Made by a program: the position numbers and the translations under genes. From Winogradskyella marina (GTDB lineage: Bacteria; Bacteroidota; Bacteroidia; Flavobacteriales; Flavobacteriaceae), in the NCBI RefSeq assembly GCF_015645385.1, contig NZ_JADOET010000020.1, positions 1 through 49,406 on the forward strand: a stretch of 49,406 nt of DNA, written 5' to 3'. Shown here one piece after another: positions 38,514 through 46,935 of the stretch (position 1 is the first letter of the stretch; every line of letters begins with the position of its first letter). A model generated the notes under the pieces. The model ran no database searches. It was not told the origin of the DNA and was given only the letters and a program-made list of their open reading frames with translations.

Positions 38514-40166
38514 TTGTTAACATCTCTTTACATAAAAAATTACGCACTCATCGATGAGTTAAACGTTGCATTTAATAATGGTTTAACGATTATTACTGGT
38601 GAAACAGGAGCTGGAAAATCCATCTTACTAGGTGGTTTGTCTTTAGTTTTAGGGAAACGAGCCGATTTAAGTCAGGTGAAAAATACAGGCGAAAAATGTA
38701 TAATTGAAGCTATTTTTGATATTGCCAATTACGATTTAAAATCACTGTTTGTAACCTTAGATTTAGATTATGATGTGCAAACCATTATTAGAAGAGAAAT
38801 TTTACCTTCCGGAAAATCTAGAGCCTTTATTAACGATACCCCTGTAACCTTAGAGAGTTTAGTAGCGTTGAGTGGTTATCTTATAGATATTCATTCACAA
38901 CACCAAACGCAGCAGTTAACACAAGACGATTACCAGTTTAAAGTTATTGATGCCTTAGCAGAAAATAAATCAAATTTAGAGACTTTTTCTAAAGAATTAT
39001 CGACATTTAAAACACTTCAAAAAGCTTTAGAAAGTTTAAAATTGTCTAAAGCCGAATTAATAAAAGAGTACGATTACAATCTCTTTTTATCTAATGAATT
39101 AAATGAAGTTAATTTAGAAAAGATTAACCTTGAAGATCTAGAAACGCAATACGAAGAACTAAATAATGTTGAGATTATTGGTGAGAAACTAAGTAGCACC
39201 AAAGCCATTTTAAACGCAGAAGAACTTGGTGTGGTAGACCAAATTAATGCTACAAAACAAGAACTGTCTAAAATCGCAAATTTCGGAAAACCATATGAAT
39301 CCTTGAAAGAGCGTATGGTCAGTATAGGAATTGAGTTAGATGATATTCTTATAGAACTAGATAACCTTGAAGAAAATCTAACCACAGATCCGCAAGAATT
39401 AGAGCGTATTAATAACACGCTTCAAGTTGTAAATAATTTGTTCCAAAAACATTCTGTTTCAGAAATTGAAGATTTAATTCAAATTAAAAACGATTTAAAA
39501 CTAAAGATTGATAATACCGAAAGCTTAGACCAAAGTATTATTGATAAAGAGGAAGAGATTGAAAAGGCAATAGAAAAGTTAAATCAAACCGCCTTAAAAA
39601 TTCATAAGAAAAGAAAAAAAATAATTCCGACGTTTGTTTCAAAACTAGAAACACTTTTATCAGAATTAGGTATGCCAAATGCCAAATTTAAAGTGGAATT
39701 AGAGTCTTTAGACCAATTTGTTAAAAATGGAAAAGATGGCTTACAGTTTTTATTTATGGCGAATAAAGGCTCTAGTTTTAATGAGCTTAAAAAATCTGCT
39801 TCAGGTGGAGAATTATCGCGAATTATGTTAGCAATAAAATCTATTTTGGCAGAATACATTCAGTTACCTTCAATAATGTTCGATGAGATAGATACAGGTG
39901 TTTCTGGTGAAATCTCTAACAAAATGGGAGAAATTATGAAGCAAATGAGTCAGAGTATGCAAGTGTTTACTATTACCCATTTGCCGCAAATTGCAGCAAA
40001 AGGAAATTCACATTTTAAGGTATTTAAAATAGATGCAGAGGATGTTACACATACACAACTCAAAAAATTAAAAGAAGATGAGCGTATTGTAGAAATCGCT
40101 CAAATGCTTGGAGGTTTAGACATTACAGATTCTGCTATGGCTCATGCTAAACAATTGCTAAATTGA
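38514..40166 (+). CDS. recN: DNA repair protein RecN
   Basis: RecN is an SMC-like ATPase that helps join DNA ends in double-strand break repair. The 550-aa protein opens with TTG (MLTSLYIKNYALIDELNVAF), which fits the conserved N-terminus. Walker A is GETGAGKSILLGG, the coiled-coil middle spans about 150-350, and the C-terminal half has the ABC signature KSASGGELSRIMLAIKS and Walker B IMFDEIDTGVSGE. The family length is about 550. It follows porD by 136 bases with its own -7 box, and a small lipoprotein gene comes next. Confidence 0.97.
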   Translation: MLTSLYIKNYALIDELNVAFNNGLTIITGETGAGKSILLGGLSLVLGKRADLSQVKNTGEKCIIEAIFDIANYDLKSLFVTLDLDYDVQTIIRREILPSGKSRAFINDTPVTLESLVALSGYLIDIHSQHQTQQLTQDDYQFKVIDALAENKSNLETFSKELSTFKTLQKALESLKLSKAELIKEYDYNLFLSNELNEVNLEKINLEDLETQYEELNNVEIIGEKLSSTKAILNAEELGVVDQINATKQELSKIANFGKPYESLKERMVSIGIELDDILIELDNLEENLTTDPQELERINNTLQVVNNLFQKHSVSEIEDLIQIKNDLKLKIDNTESLDQSIIDKEEEIEKAIEKLNQTALKIHKKRKKIIPTFVSKLETLLSELGMPNAKFKVELESLDQFVKNGKDGLQFLFMANKGSSFNELKKSASGGELSRIMLAIKSILAEYIQLPSIMFDEIDTGVSGEISNKMGEIMKQMSQSMQVFTITHLPQIAAKGNSHFKVFKIDAEDVTHTQLKKLKEDERIVEIAQMLGGLDITDSAMAHAKQLLN

Positions 40167-40188
40167 TTTAATTGTTTAATTTTAAAAG

Positions 40189-40458
40189 GTGAAATCATAC
40201 ATTGTAATCGTATTTATTTTAGGGAGTTTTTTGATTCTAGCTTGTGCAGAAAAGGAAGATCCATGTGATGTAGATCATATTATTGTTAATGATGAATGTG
40301 TACCAACGTATATTTTTCCGGACCCCAATTCTGTAGCTCCTAAAAACGGAGACACCTTTTACCATAAGGTTTATGGTATAATCTCGTACAGAAACGGACA
40401 CTGGATCAATGATAAAAATCAAATTATCGAAGCACTAGAAAATAAAATTAAATTTTAA
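40189..40458 (+). CDS. Small predicted lipoprotein
   Basis: The 89-aa protein opens with GTG (MKSYIVIVFILGSFLILAC, lipobox Cys19). The mature part has three more cysteines close together (CDVDHIIVNDEC), which could form a disulfide, then a segment VYGIISYRNGHWINDKNQII. I do not recognise a family. It lies 22 nt after recN and 31 nt before fabI, probably in the recN transcript. The size and position are consistent with a real but uncharacterised envelope protein. Confidence 0.6.
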   Translation: MKSYIVIVFILGSFLILACAEKEDPCDVDHIIVNDECVPTYIFPDPNSVAPKNGDTFYHKVYGIISYRNGHWINDKNQIIEALENKIKF

Positions 40459-40489
40459 CAATTAATAACTAACACCTAACAACAACCAT

Positions 40490-41308
40490 ATGTCTTATAA
40501 TTTACTAAAAGGAAAGAGAGGAATAATATTTGGAGCTTTAGATGAAAATTCTATTGCGTGGAAAACAGCACTACGTGTACATGAAGAAGGAGGCACCTTT
40601 GTTTTAACCAATGCACCAGTATCTATACGTATGGGACAAATTGATGAACTAGCAGAAAAAACGGGTTCTCAAATTATTCCTGCAGATGCAACTTCAGAAG
40701 ATGATCTTAAAAAGCTAGTAGAACAATCAATGGAGATTTTAGGAGGTAAAATAGATTTTGTGTTACATTCTATAGGTATGTCCATAAATGTTAGAAAAGG
40801 AAAACACTATACGGATCAAAATTATGCATGGACTCAAAAAGGAACAGATGTTTCGGCCATGTCTTTTCATAAAGTGATGCAAACCCTTTATAAAGCAGAT
40901 GCTATGAATGAATGGGGAAGTATTGTAGCTTTAACATATATGGCGGCACAACGTGTATTTCCGGATTATAACGATATGGCAGAAAACAAAGCCTATTTAG
41001 AAAGCATTGCACGAAGTTTTGGATATTTCTTTGGAAGAGACAAAAAAGTACGTGTAAATACCATTTCACAATCACCGACGCCAACAACAGCTGGTAGCGG
41101 AGTTAAAGGGTTTGACGGTTTCATAGCATATTCAGAAAAAATGTCTCCTTTAGGAAATGCAACGGCAATGGACTGTGCTAATTATACAATCACTTTATTT
41201 AGTGATTTAACCAAACGTGTAACATTACAGAATTTATATAATGATGGAGGGTTTAGCAACATGGGAGTCAGTGAGGGAGTTTTGGAAGCCTTCGTAGATA
41301 ACCAATAG
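40490..41308 (+). CDS. fabI: Enoyl-[acyl-carrier-protein] reductase FabI
   Basis: FabI carries out the last reduction of each fatty-acid elongation cycle using NADH or NADPH. The 272-aa SDR protein has the FabI start LLKGKRGIIFGALDENSIAW, the catalytic pair Tyr160 and Lys167 in DYNDMAENKAY (Y-x6-K, the FabI spacing rather than the SDR Y-x3-K), and the substrate loop ISQSPTPTTAGSGVKGF. Length and motifs are complete. It is followed by a terminator at 41331-41364 and ends the recN-lipoprotein-fabI stretch. Confidence 0.96.
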   Translation: MSYNLLKGKRGIIFGALDENSIAWKTALRVHEEGGTFVLTNAPVSIRMGQIDELAEKTGSQIIPADATSEDDLKKLVEQSMEILGGKIDFVLHSIGMSINVRKGKHYTDQNYAWTQKGTDVSAMSFHKVMQTLYKADAMNEWGSIVALTYMAAQRVFPDYNDMAENKAYLESIARSFGYFFGRDKKVRVNTISQSPTPTTAGSGVKGFDGFIAYSEKMSPLGNATAMDCANYTITLFSDLTKRVTLQNLYNDGGFSNMGVSEGVLEAFVDNQ

Positions 41309-41330
41309 TTAATCATAATATCACCTTATC

Positions 41331-41364
41331 AAAAAGCCATTAAGCAGTTTGTTTAATGGCTTTT
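41331..41364 (+). terminator. Terminator of fabI
   Basis: AAAAGCCATTAA (41332-41343) pairs with TTAATGGCTTTT (41353-41364), a 12-bp stem with a 9-base loop. The T tract is short (TTTTG) but sits as expected, 23 bases after the stop. Confidence 0.8.
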
Positions 41365-41412
41365 GTCTGTTTTAACTTTAGAATTTGTTTAGGTTTTCTT
41401 ACAAATTGGAAA

Positions 41413-41445
41413 TTTGTTGTTATTTGTCGACATTATATACGTTTC
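41413..41445 (+). promoter_or_regulatory. Possible promoter of the adhesin gene
   Basis: TTTG (41413-41416), 21 bp, then TACGTTTC (41438-41445), which is one base off TAnnTTTG. The leader would be about 75 nt to the ATG at 41527. The 218-bp gap otherwise holds only the fabI terminator. Confidence 0.4.
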
Positions 41446-41526
41446 AGCGATTTGAGGGTTAAACCTCACTATCTTCTATAGAATTAACATATTTTTAAAG
41501 AATTACTAACCTAAATTATATTTTTT

Positions 41527-44130
41527 ATGAAAAAAATTACATTAATGTTATTTGCATTGGTTGCTTTTTGCTGGCAATCTAATGCGCAATTTACCGAAAG
41601 CTTTGATACAGAAATTCCAGCTACATGGACAGTATTAAATGAAGATGGTGGTTCTTATACTTGGGAACATGTAACTAGTTATCCACAAGCAGGAGCGGGA
41701 CATGCAAGAATTCATTGGGAATCTGCAGCTCATGAAGATTATTTAATCACTCCACAGTTTACAGTAACAAGTGGCATCAGTGATCGCGTTAGTTTTTATG
41801 CAGGAAGCGATGGTACTTTCTTCACAGAAACTTTTGAAGTAAAGGTGTCTACGACAGGTACTGCAGCTGCAGACTTTACTGATTTAATTGCTAGTGAAAC
41901 GGCTGCAACTTCAGCAGCAGGTGGAGACTACACGTTTTATGAATACGATTTGTCTGCATATGTTGGTTCTGATATTTATGTAGCTATAGTTGCTACTGAT
42001 ACTGATAGATTTTACCTCGCAGTAGATGAGTTTGTAAATGATGCAATTCCGTCTTGTTATGCAGCTGAAATAGATAGTGCAGTTGCCGTTGACGATTGTG
42101 ACAATTCACAATTTTCAATTTTAGTAGATGTAACCGACTTAGGAAGTTCTGTTAATCTTGAAATTACCAATGATGCAGGTGTTGCTTCTACAACAGTTAC
42201 AGCTACAGGGGAAGTTACTGTTGGGCCATTTCCAACAGGAACACCAGTAGTTTTAACATTGGAAAATGAAAGTGAAGATACGTGTGATGTAGTGTTAGAC
42301 TCAGTTTTAGATTTTTGCCCTAATGCAGCAAATACATTAGATTATTACAACTTACAATGGCCAGCGACGTTAACATTTGCTGAAACTGAAGCGGCAGATC
42401 AGATGGTTTATGCTCAAGCTTACGAAGCGGGTTTAACTGACACCACAGTTGGAGAGGCTGCAGCAGGTATAGACGTTTGGATTGGTTACAGTACTACAGA
42501 TACAGATCCATCTACAGAAGATTGGACTTGGGAGGTTGCGACATTTGAAGCAGAAGTAGGAAATAATGACGAATATGCTGTAAACATGGTTGATCTTGGT
42601 TTATCGGAAGGTACCTATTATTATGCAAGTCGCTTCAGTTTAAATGCTGGTCCATATATGTATGGCGGTATTTTGGCTGATGGAAGTAATGGTGGTGCCT
42701 GGGATGGAACTACAAACATTTCTGGTGTATTAACAGTCACTGCTCCTTTGCCACCGGCAAATGATGATTTTGCAAACGCTATTGCTATAGTATGTGGTGA
42801 TACTGTTAGCGGTGATACGACATATGCTACTATGGATGAAGGTGATGCTAATGTTGAAATAGATACGGATGCAGATATAGATTCACCAAATGTGTGGTAT
42901 AGTTTTATGGGTACAGGAGATATTGTAACTGTGTCTACTTGTATGAATACAGACTTTGATACAGAATTATTTGTGTTTACTGGAACTTCTGGAAGTTTAA
43001 ATGCAGTTGCTGCAGGTTATGATGAGTGTGGTGGTTTTTTGGATTTCGAGGCAGAAACTACTTTTACTTCAGTAGCAGGTACGCAATATTATATTGCTGT
43101 TGAAGGTTATAATTTAACTAGTACTGGTACATTTGAATTAGCAATTACTTGTGAGGCACCTCCAACATGTACTAATGCAACGGCAACATACAGTGTCGTT
43201 AGTGATTGTGAAACTAGTGGTGGATTTAACATTGAAGTAGATATTACAGATATGGGAACAGCTACAGATATTACAATTACTGATGATCAAGGTAGTGATG
43301 CTCAAGCAGCGACGGAAGCGACAACTTTAACTTTTGGCCCTTATGTAAATGGTACGGAAGTTATGATAACAATTTCAGATGATAATGATGCAACTTGTGA
43401 GCAAACAAGTGATGCTATAACACAAGAAGCGTGTCCTCCTGCAAATGATGATATTTGTGATGCTATTGCTTTAACTGTAGATGCTAGTTCAACAGGTGAT
43501 GCTTATACTACTATTGGAGCAACAGGTGAGTTGGATGAAGTAGAAGGAAGTTGTTTTAATGGAGGTATTGATACTTCAGTATGGTTTACCTTTGTAGCAC
43601 CAGCTTCTGGTGAGGTTCAAGTAAGTACAGATATTGCAGGTGGTACGCATACGGATACAGAGATAGCAGTTTATGAAGCACCAACGGATTGTGCAGATGC
43701 AACCACAATAGGAGCAGAGTTAGGATGTGACCAAGACGGTGGAGTTGTTGGTAACTTTTTATCTGTTTTATCTTTAACTGATTTAACCGAAGGAGAGACC
43801 TATTATATTCAAGTAGATAGATGGGGATCAGCTGCTGAAGGAACATTTGGTATTGAAGTTTTTGATCAAGTGACTTTAAGCGTAGGTAATGTTGAAAACG
43901 ACGCTACTTTTACGTACTATCCAAACCCAGTGAAAAATACATTATCGTTAAATGCTCAAAACACTATAGAGCAAGTGGCAATGTATAATATGCTAGGTCA
44001 AGAAGTATTAAGAGCAACTCCTAATACTGTTGATAGTGATTTAGATATGTCTCATTTACAAAATGGTACTTACTTTGTTAAAGTAACTATTGCAAATGTG
44101 ACTAAAACAATACGAGTGATTAAGCAATAG
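41527..44130 (+). CDS. Large T9SS-secreted multidomain adhesin-like protein
   Basis: The 867-aa, very acidic protein has a signal peptide (cleavage after QSNA, residue 20). Residues about 20-175 form a cleaved-adhesin/choice-of-anchor-J-like jelly roll. A first beta-sandwich repeat (about 175-264) and a related copy (about 546-636) share CxN/DxSQFSI/VDVTDLGSS-like strands. Residues about 264-408 form a unique segment (YNLQWPATLTFAETEAADQM). Two PPC-like domains, at about 408-545 and 636-790, each begin P-x-ANDD. The last about 70 residues are a type A sorting domain (YYPNPVKNTLSLNA, MSHLQNGTYFVKV). No catalytic site is recognised, so a surface adhesin or binding protein is likely. Confidence 0.85.
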   Translation: MKKITLMLFALVAFCWQSNAQFTESFDTEIPATWTVLNEDGGSYTWEHVTSYPQAGAGHARIHWESAAHEDYLITPQFTVTSGISDRVSFYAGSDGTFFTETFEVKVSTTGTAAADFTDLIASETAATSAAGGDYTFYEYDLSAYVGSDIYVAIVATDTDRFYLAVDEFVNDAIPSCYAAEIDSAVAVDDCDNSQFSILVDVTDLGSSVNLEITNDAGVASTTVTATGEVTVGPFPTGTPVVLTLENESEDTCDVVLDSVLDFCPNAANTLDYYNLQWPATLTFAETEAADQMVYAQAYEAGLTDTTVGEAAAGIDVWIGYSTTDTDPSTEDWTWEVATFEAEVGNNDEYAVNMVDLGLSEGTYYYASRFSLNAGPYMYGGILADGSNGGAWDGTTNISGVLTVTAPLPPANDDFANAIAIVCGDTVSGDTTYATMDEGDANVEIDTDADIDSPNVWYSFMGTGDIVTVSTCMNTDFDTELFVFTGTSGSLNAVAAGYDECGGFLDFEAETTFTSVAGTQYYIAVEGYNLTSTGTFELAITCEAPPTCTNATATYSVVSDCETSGGFNIEVDITDMGTATDITITDDQGSDAQAATEATTLTFGPYVNGTEVMITISDDNDATCEQTSDAITQEACPPANDDICDAIALTVDASSTGDAYTTIGATGELDEVEGSCFNGGIDTSVWFTFVAPASGEVQVSTDIAGGTHTDTEIAVYEAPTDCADATTIGAELGCDQDGGVVGNFLSVLSLTDLTEGETYYIQVDRWGSAAEGTFGIEVFDQVTLSVGNVENDATFTYYPNPVKNTLSLNAQNTIEQVAMYNMLGQEVLRATPNTVDSDLDMSHLQNGTYFVKVTIANVTKTIRVIKQ

Positions 44131-44154
44131 ATCTTAGACACTTTTTAATTACAG

Positions 44155-44183
44155 AAAAGCCGCTAATTATAGCGGCTTTTTTT
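44155..44183 (+). terminator. Terminator of the adhesin gene
   Basis: An 11-bp stem (AAAAGCCGCTA, 44155-44165, with TAGCGGCTTTT, 44170-44180) with loop ATTA ends in seven T residues, 25 bases after the stop codon. Confidence 0.9.
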
Positions 44184-44288
44184 ATGCTTTAATTTGAAAT
44201 GAATAATAAGACGACGTAAACATCTATTGGATTTTTTTGCAGAATCTATATAAGCCATAGTTTCTATAAAAGTTGTAATTGGTTTAAT

Positions 44289-44296
44289 TACCTTTG
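44289..44296 (+). promoter_or_regulatory. -7 box of the glycosyltransferase gene
   Basis: TACCTTTG matches TAnnTTTG exactly and ends six bases before the ATG at 44303. Transcription would therefore start at or next to that ATG, giving a leaderless message. It rules out the TTG at 44294 as a start. Confidence 0.6.
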
Positions 44297-44302
44297 TGGT
44301 AT

Positions 44303-45304
44303 ATGAAGGCCATTGATTTTTCATTTATTATCCCTGTTTATAATAGACCAGACGAGATTAAAGAGCTATTAGAAAGTTTTTTAAATTTTGAAGGGGAACA
44401 CGCGTATGAAATTGTAATTGTAGAAGATGGTTCAACCCAAACATCTGAAGCAGTTATTACTCAATTTAACAATCAATTAGATATTTCGTATTACTTTAAA
44501 CCAAACTCTGGACCTGGAGATTCTCGCAATTATGGCATGCAAAAGGCTAAAGGGAATTACTTTATTATTTTAGATTCAGATGTGTTGCTACCTTCAAATT
44601 ACTTGATAGAAGTCAACAGGTTTTTAGCAACGTCATATTATGATTGTTTTGGAGGTCCAGATGCAGCACATAGGTCATTTTCAAACCTTCAAAAAGCGAT
44701 TAATTTTGCAATGACGTCTTTTATTACCACAGGTGGTATACGAGGTGGAAAACAAAAGGTAGAAGACTTTCAACCTAGAAGTTTTAATATGGGTTTATCT
44801 AAAAAAGCTTTTAAAGCTTCTGGTGGATTTGGTAAGATTCATCCTGGTGAAGATCCCGATTTATCCTTAAGGTTGCAAAATTTAGGTTTTAAAACAGCGT
44901 TAATTCAAAATGCTATTGTGTATCACAAACGACGTATTTCTTGGTCTAAATTTTATATGCAAGTCCATAAATTTGGAATGGTCAGGCCTATTCTTAACCA
45001 ATGGCATCCAAATTCAAAAAGTTTAGTGTATTGGTTTCCTACATTATTTAGCTTAGGTTGTATTGTTTCAATACTATTAGCCGTTTTTCAAATTAATTTA
45101 TTATTATATGTTTACGGATTGTATTTTGCTGTAGCTTTTATAATAGCTTTAATAGCAAATCGAAGTCTTAGTGTTGCGTTTCAAGCGTTATTGGCTATTG
45201 TAATCCAGTTTTTTGGCTATGGTTACGGCTTTTTAAAATCGACATTTAATTTAGTTATCCTAAGGAAGCATCCTGAAGAGGCATTTCCACAACTATTTTT
45301 TTAA
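44303..45304 (+). CDS. Family 2 glycosyltransferase
   Basis: I start at the ATG 44303 (MKAIDFSFIIPVYNRPDEIK, 333 aa). A GT2 (GT-A fold) domain spans about 5-215: FSFIIPVYNRP, IVEDGS for the nucleotide, GPGDSRNYGMQKAKGNYFII and the DxD-type LDSDVLLP, then NMGLSKKAFKASGGF and a GEDPDLSLRLQNLG region. Two C-terminal transmembrane helices (about 245-270 and 275-300) anchor it at the inner membrane. Donor and acceptor are unknown; no polysaccharide cluster is near. It leads the plus-strand run with YbbR and coaE. Confidence 0.9.
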   Translation: MKAIDFSFIIPVYNRPDEIKELLESFLNFEGEHAYEIVIVEDGSTQTSEAVITQFNNQLDISYYFKPNSGPGDSRNYGMQKAKGNYFIILDSDVLLPSNYLIEVNRFLATSYYDCFGGPDAAHRSFSNLQKAINFAMTSFITTGGIRGGKQKVEDFQPRSFNMGLSKKAFKASGGFGKIHPGEDPDLSLRLQNLGFKTALIQNAIVYHKRRISWSKFYMQVHKFGMVRPILNQWHPNSKSLVYWFPTLFSLGCIVSILLAVFQINLLLYVYGLYFAVAFIIALIANRSLSVAFQALLAIVIQFFGYGYGFLKSTFNLVILRKHPEEAFPQLFF

Positions 45305-45311
45305 ATTTTAA

Positions 45312-46274
45312 ATGAATCAAAAGAAGAATTTAAACATACTAGACCATTTAAAAAAGAAAAACGTTAAGCGGTTTATGCTATTCATTATAATAGCATTTGT
45401 GTTTTTAATTTTTTCTAAATTTTCTAATGACTATAAACAAACTATAAACTTAAAAGTTAACTTAGTTAATATTGATGATGAAATTTTAATAAAAAACGAT
45501 TCGGCAAACTATCTTCAAGCTTATGTAGAAGCTAAAGGGTTTTCATTAATTCCATTTGTATTCAACAATTCTAAGGAACTTCAAGTAAACGCACAAAATG
45601 AAGTAACTATAACACCAAATAGCTTTGTTTTCGATGTCTTAAAACATCAATACCTTATAGAGGATCAGCTGGGAAATGCATATGATTTAATTTCAATACT
45701 GCCAGATACGCTTTTAATTGCGTACTCTAAAAGAGCGTCAAAGTCAGTTCCGGTGACGCTAAAAAGTGCTGTTAATTATGCCGTAGGTTACGATTTAAAA
45801 GAAGAATTTAGTCTTAATGTTGATAGTGTAAAAGTTGTAGGTTCCGAAGAGGAAGTAAACAAAATTAATTCGATATCCACAAAGGAATTGGTTTTAAACG
45901 ACATAAATAGTGACATAAAAAATACAGTAAAATTAGATGTCTCAGCTTACGACAATATTGATGTTTTTCCTAAAACAATAGAAGTATCAGGAGATGTTGT
46001 TCGCTTTACAGAAGGGACAATTGAGGTGCCAATTATTATTGTGAATCAACCAGAAAATGTTGAAATTAATTACTTTCCTAAAACGGTTGCGCTTTCGTAT
46101 TATGTAGATTTAGAAAATTATAACGCTGTAAAAGCTATAGATTTTAGAGTAGAATGTAACTATGCAGAATTGGAGGAAAATCAAACGTTTTTAGTACCAA
46201 AAGTGGTTAATAAGCCAGAATTTGTAAAGCATATATATATCAGGCAAAAACAAATAGACTTTATCGAATTGTAA
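45312..46274 (+). CDS. YbbR-domain membrane protein
   Basis: The 320-aa protein has one N-terminal transmembrane helix (about 20-36) and an extracytoplasmic part with YbbR-like beta repeats, for example ILPDTLLIAYSKRASKSVPV, VKVVGSEEEVNKINSISTKE and VDVSA/FTEGTIEVPIIIVNQ-type strands. In Firmicutes the YbbR protein CdaR regulates the diadenylate cyclase CdaA, but no cyclase gene is adjacent here. The gene lies 7 nt after the glycosyltransferase and 1 nt before coaE, so it is in one operon with them. It has fewer recognisable repeats than CdaR. Confidence 0.8.
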   Translation: MNQKKNLNILDHLKKKNVKRFMLFIIIAFVFLIFSKFSNDYKQTINLKVNLVNIDDEILIKNDSANYLQAYVEAKGFSLIPFVFNNSKELQVNAQNEVTITPNSFVFDVLKHQYLIEDQLGNAYDLISILPDTLLIAYSKRASKSVPVTLKSAVNYAVGYDLKEEFSLNVDSVKVVGSEEEVNKINSISTKELVLNDINSDIKNTVKLDVSAYDNIDVFPKTIEVSGDVVRFTEGTIEVPIIIVNQPENVEINYFPKTVALSYYVDLENYNAVKAIDFRVECNYAELEENQTFLVPKVVNKPEFVKHIYIRQKQIDFIEL

Positions 46275-46275
46275 T

Positions 46276-46863
46276 ATGGTAATAGGTTTAACAGGCGGAA
46301 TAGGAAGTGGTAAATCCACTATTTTAAAGTGCTTTAAGTCATACGGAATCCCTGTGTATATAGCTGATGACGAAGCAAAAGCTTTAATGAATCGCTCTAA
46401 AGTAATTAAACGTAAGTTAATTCATTTGTTTGGTGAGAAAGCCTATGAAAACAATGTGTTAAATAGGCCTTATTTATCGTCTAAAATCTTTAGTGATAAA
46501 ACCTTACTTGCTAAAATGAATGCCATTGTGCATCCAAAAGTCGCATCACATTTTAAACGCTGGTTAAATAAGCAAGATGCAGCATATGTTATAAAAGAAG
46601 TGGCGATTATTTTTGAAAACAATCTTCAAAGCCAATACGACTATATAATCACAGTAGTTGCAGATGAAGACTTACGAATTCAACGCGTTATGAAACGCGA
46701 TAACGTTTCAAAAGAAAAAGTAAAGTCTATAATTAATAATCAATGGTCTGATGCCGACAAGGTAGAACAATCTGACTTTGTTATTGTTAATAATGATTTA
46801 GAAGATGCTAAAAAACAAGCGCTTAAAATTCACAATACACTACTTAAAAAGTTAAAACACTAA
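46276..46863 (+). CDS. coaE: Dephospho-CoA kinase CoaE
   Basis: CoaE phosphorylates the ribose 3'-OH of dephospho-CoA, the last step of coenzyme A synthesis. The 195-aa protein starts MVIGLTGGIGSGKSTILKCF (P-loop GGIGSGKS), followed by VYIADDEAKALM, a lid region with IVHPKV and the RVMKRDNVSKEKV segment. It is complete for the family. Together with coaBC at 36286 it gives two genes of the CoA pathway in the window. It lies 1 nt after the YbbR gene. Confidence 0.97.
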   Translation: MVIGLTGGIGSGKSTILKCFKSYGIPVYIADDEAKALMNRSKVIKRKLIHLFGEKAYENNVLNRPYLSSKIFSDKTLLAKMNAIVHPKVASHFKRWLNKQDAAYVIKEVAIIFENNLQSQYDYIITVVADEDLRIQRVMKRDNVSKEKVKSIINNQWSDADKVEQSDFVIVNNDLEDAKKQALKIHNTLLKKLKH

Positions 46864-46886
46864 TTATAGACATTGTTTTGTTAACG

Positions 46887-46901
46887 TTAGGTTAAACCTA
46901 A
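46887..46901. repeat. 15-nt palindrome in front of the histidine kinase gene
   Basis: TTAGGTT-A-AACCTAA is a perfect inverted repeat between coaE and the kinase gene, 23 bases before the -7 box. It is placed like an operator and might be a site for the cognate regulator. Confidence 0.4.
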
Positions 46902-46923
46902 TTTATACTAAATGTTAAAATGT

Positions 46924-46931
46924 TAAATTTG
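46924..46931 (+). promoter_or_regulatory. -7 box of the two-component operon
   Basis: TAAATTTG is an exact TAnnTTTG match ending four bases before the ATG at 46936. The message would be nearly or fully leaderless. Confidence 0.55.
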
Positions 46932-46935
46932 ACTG

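Noticed and set aside
43586..43846. Leucine-rich minus-strand frame inside the adhesin gene
   Set aside because: Antisense shadow of a certain long gene; the leucine-rich composition comes from complementing Glu/Gln/Thr codons, and no start signal is seen.
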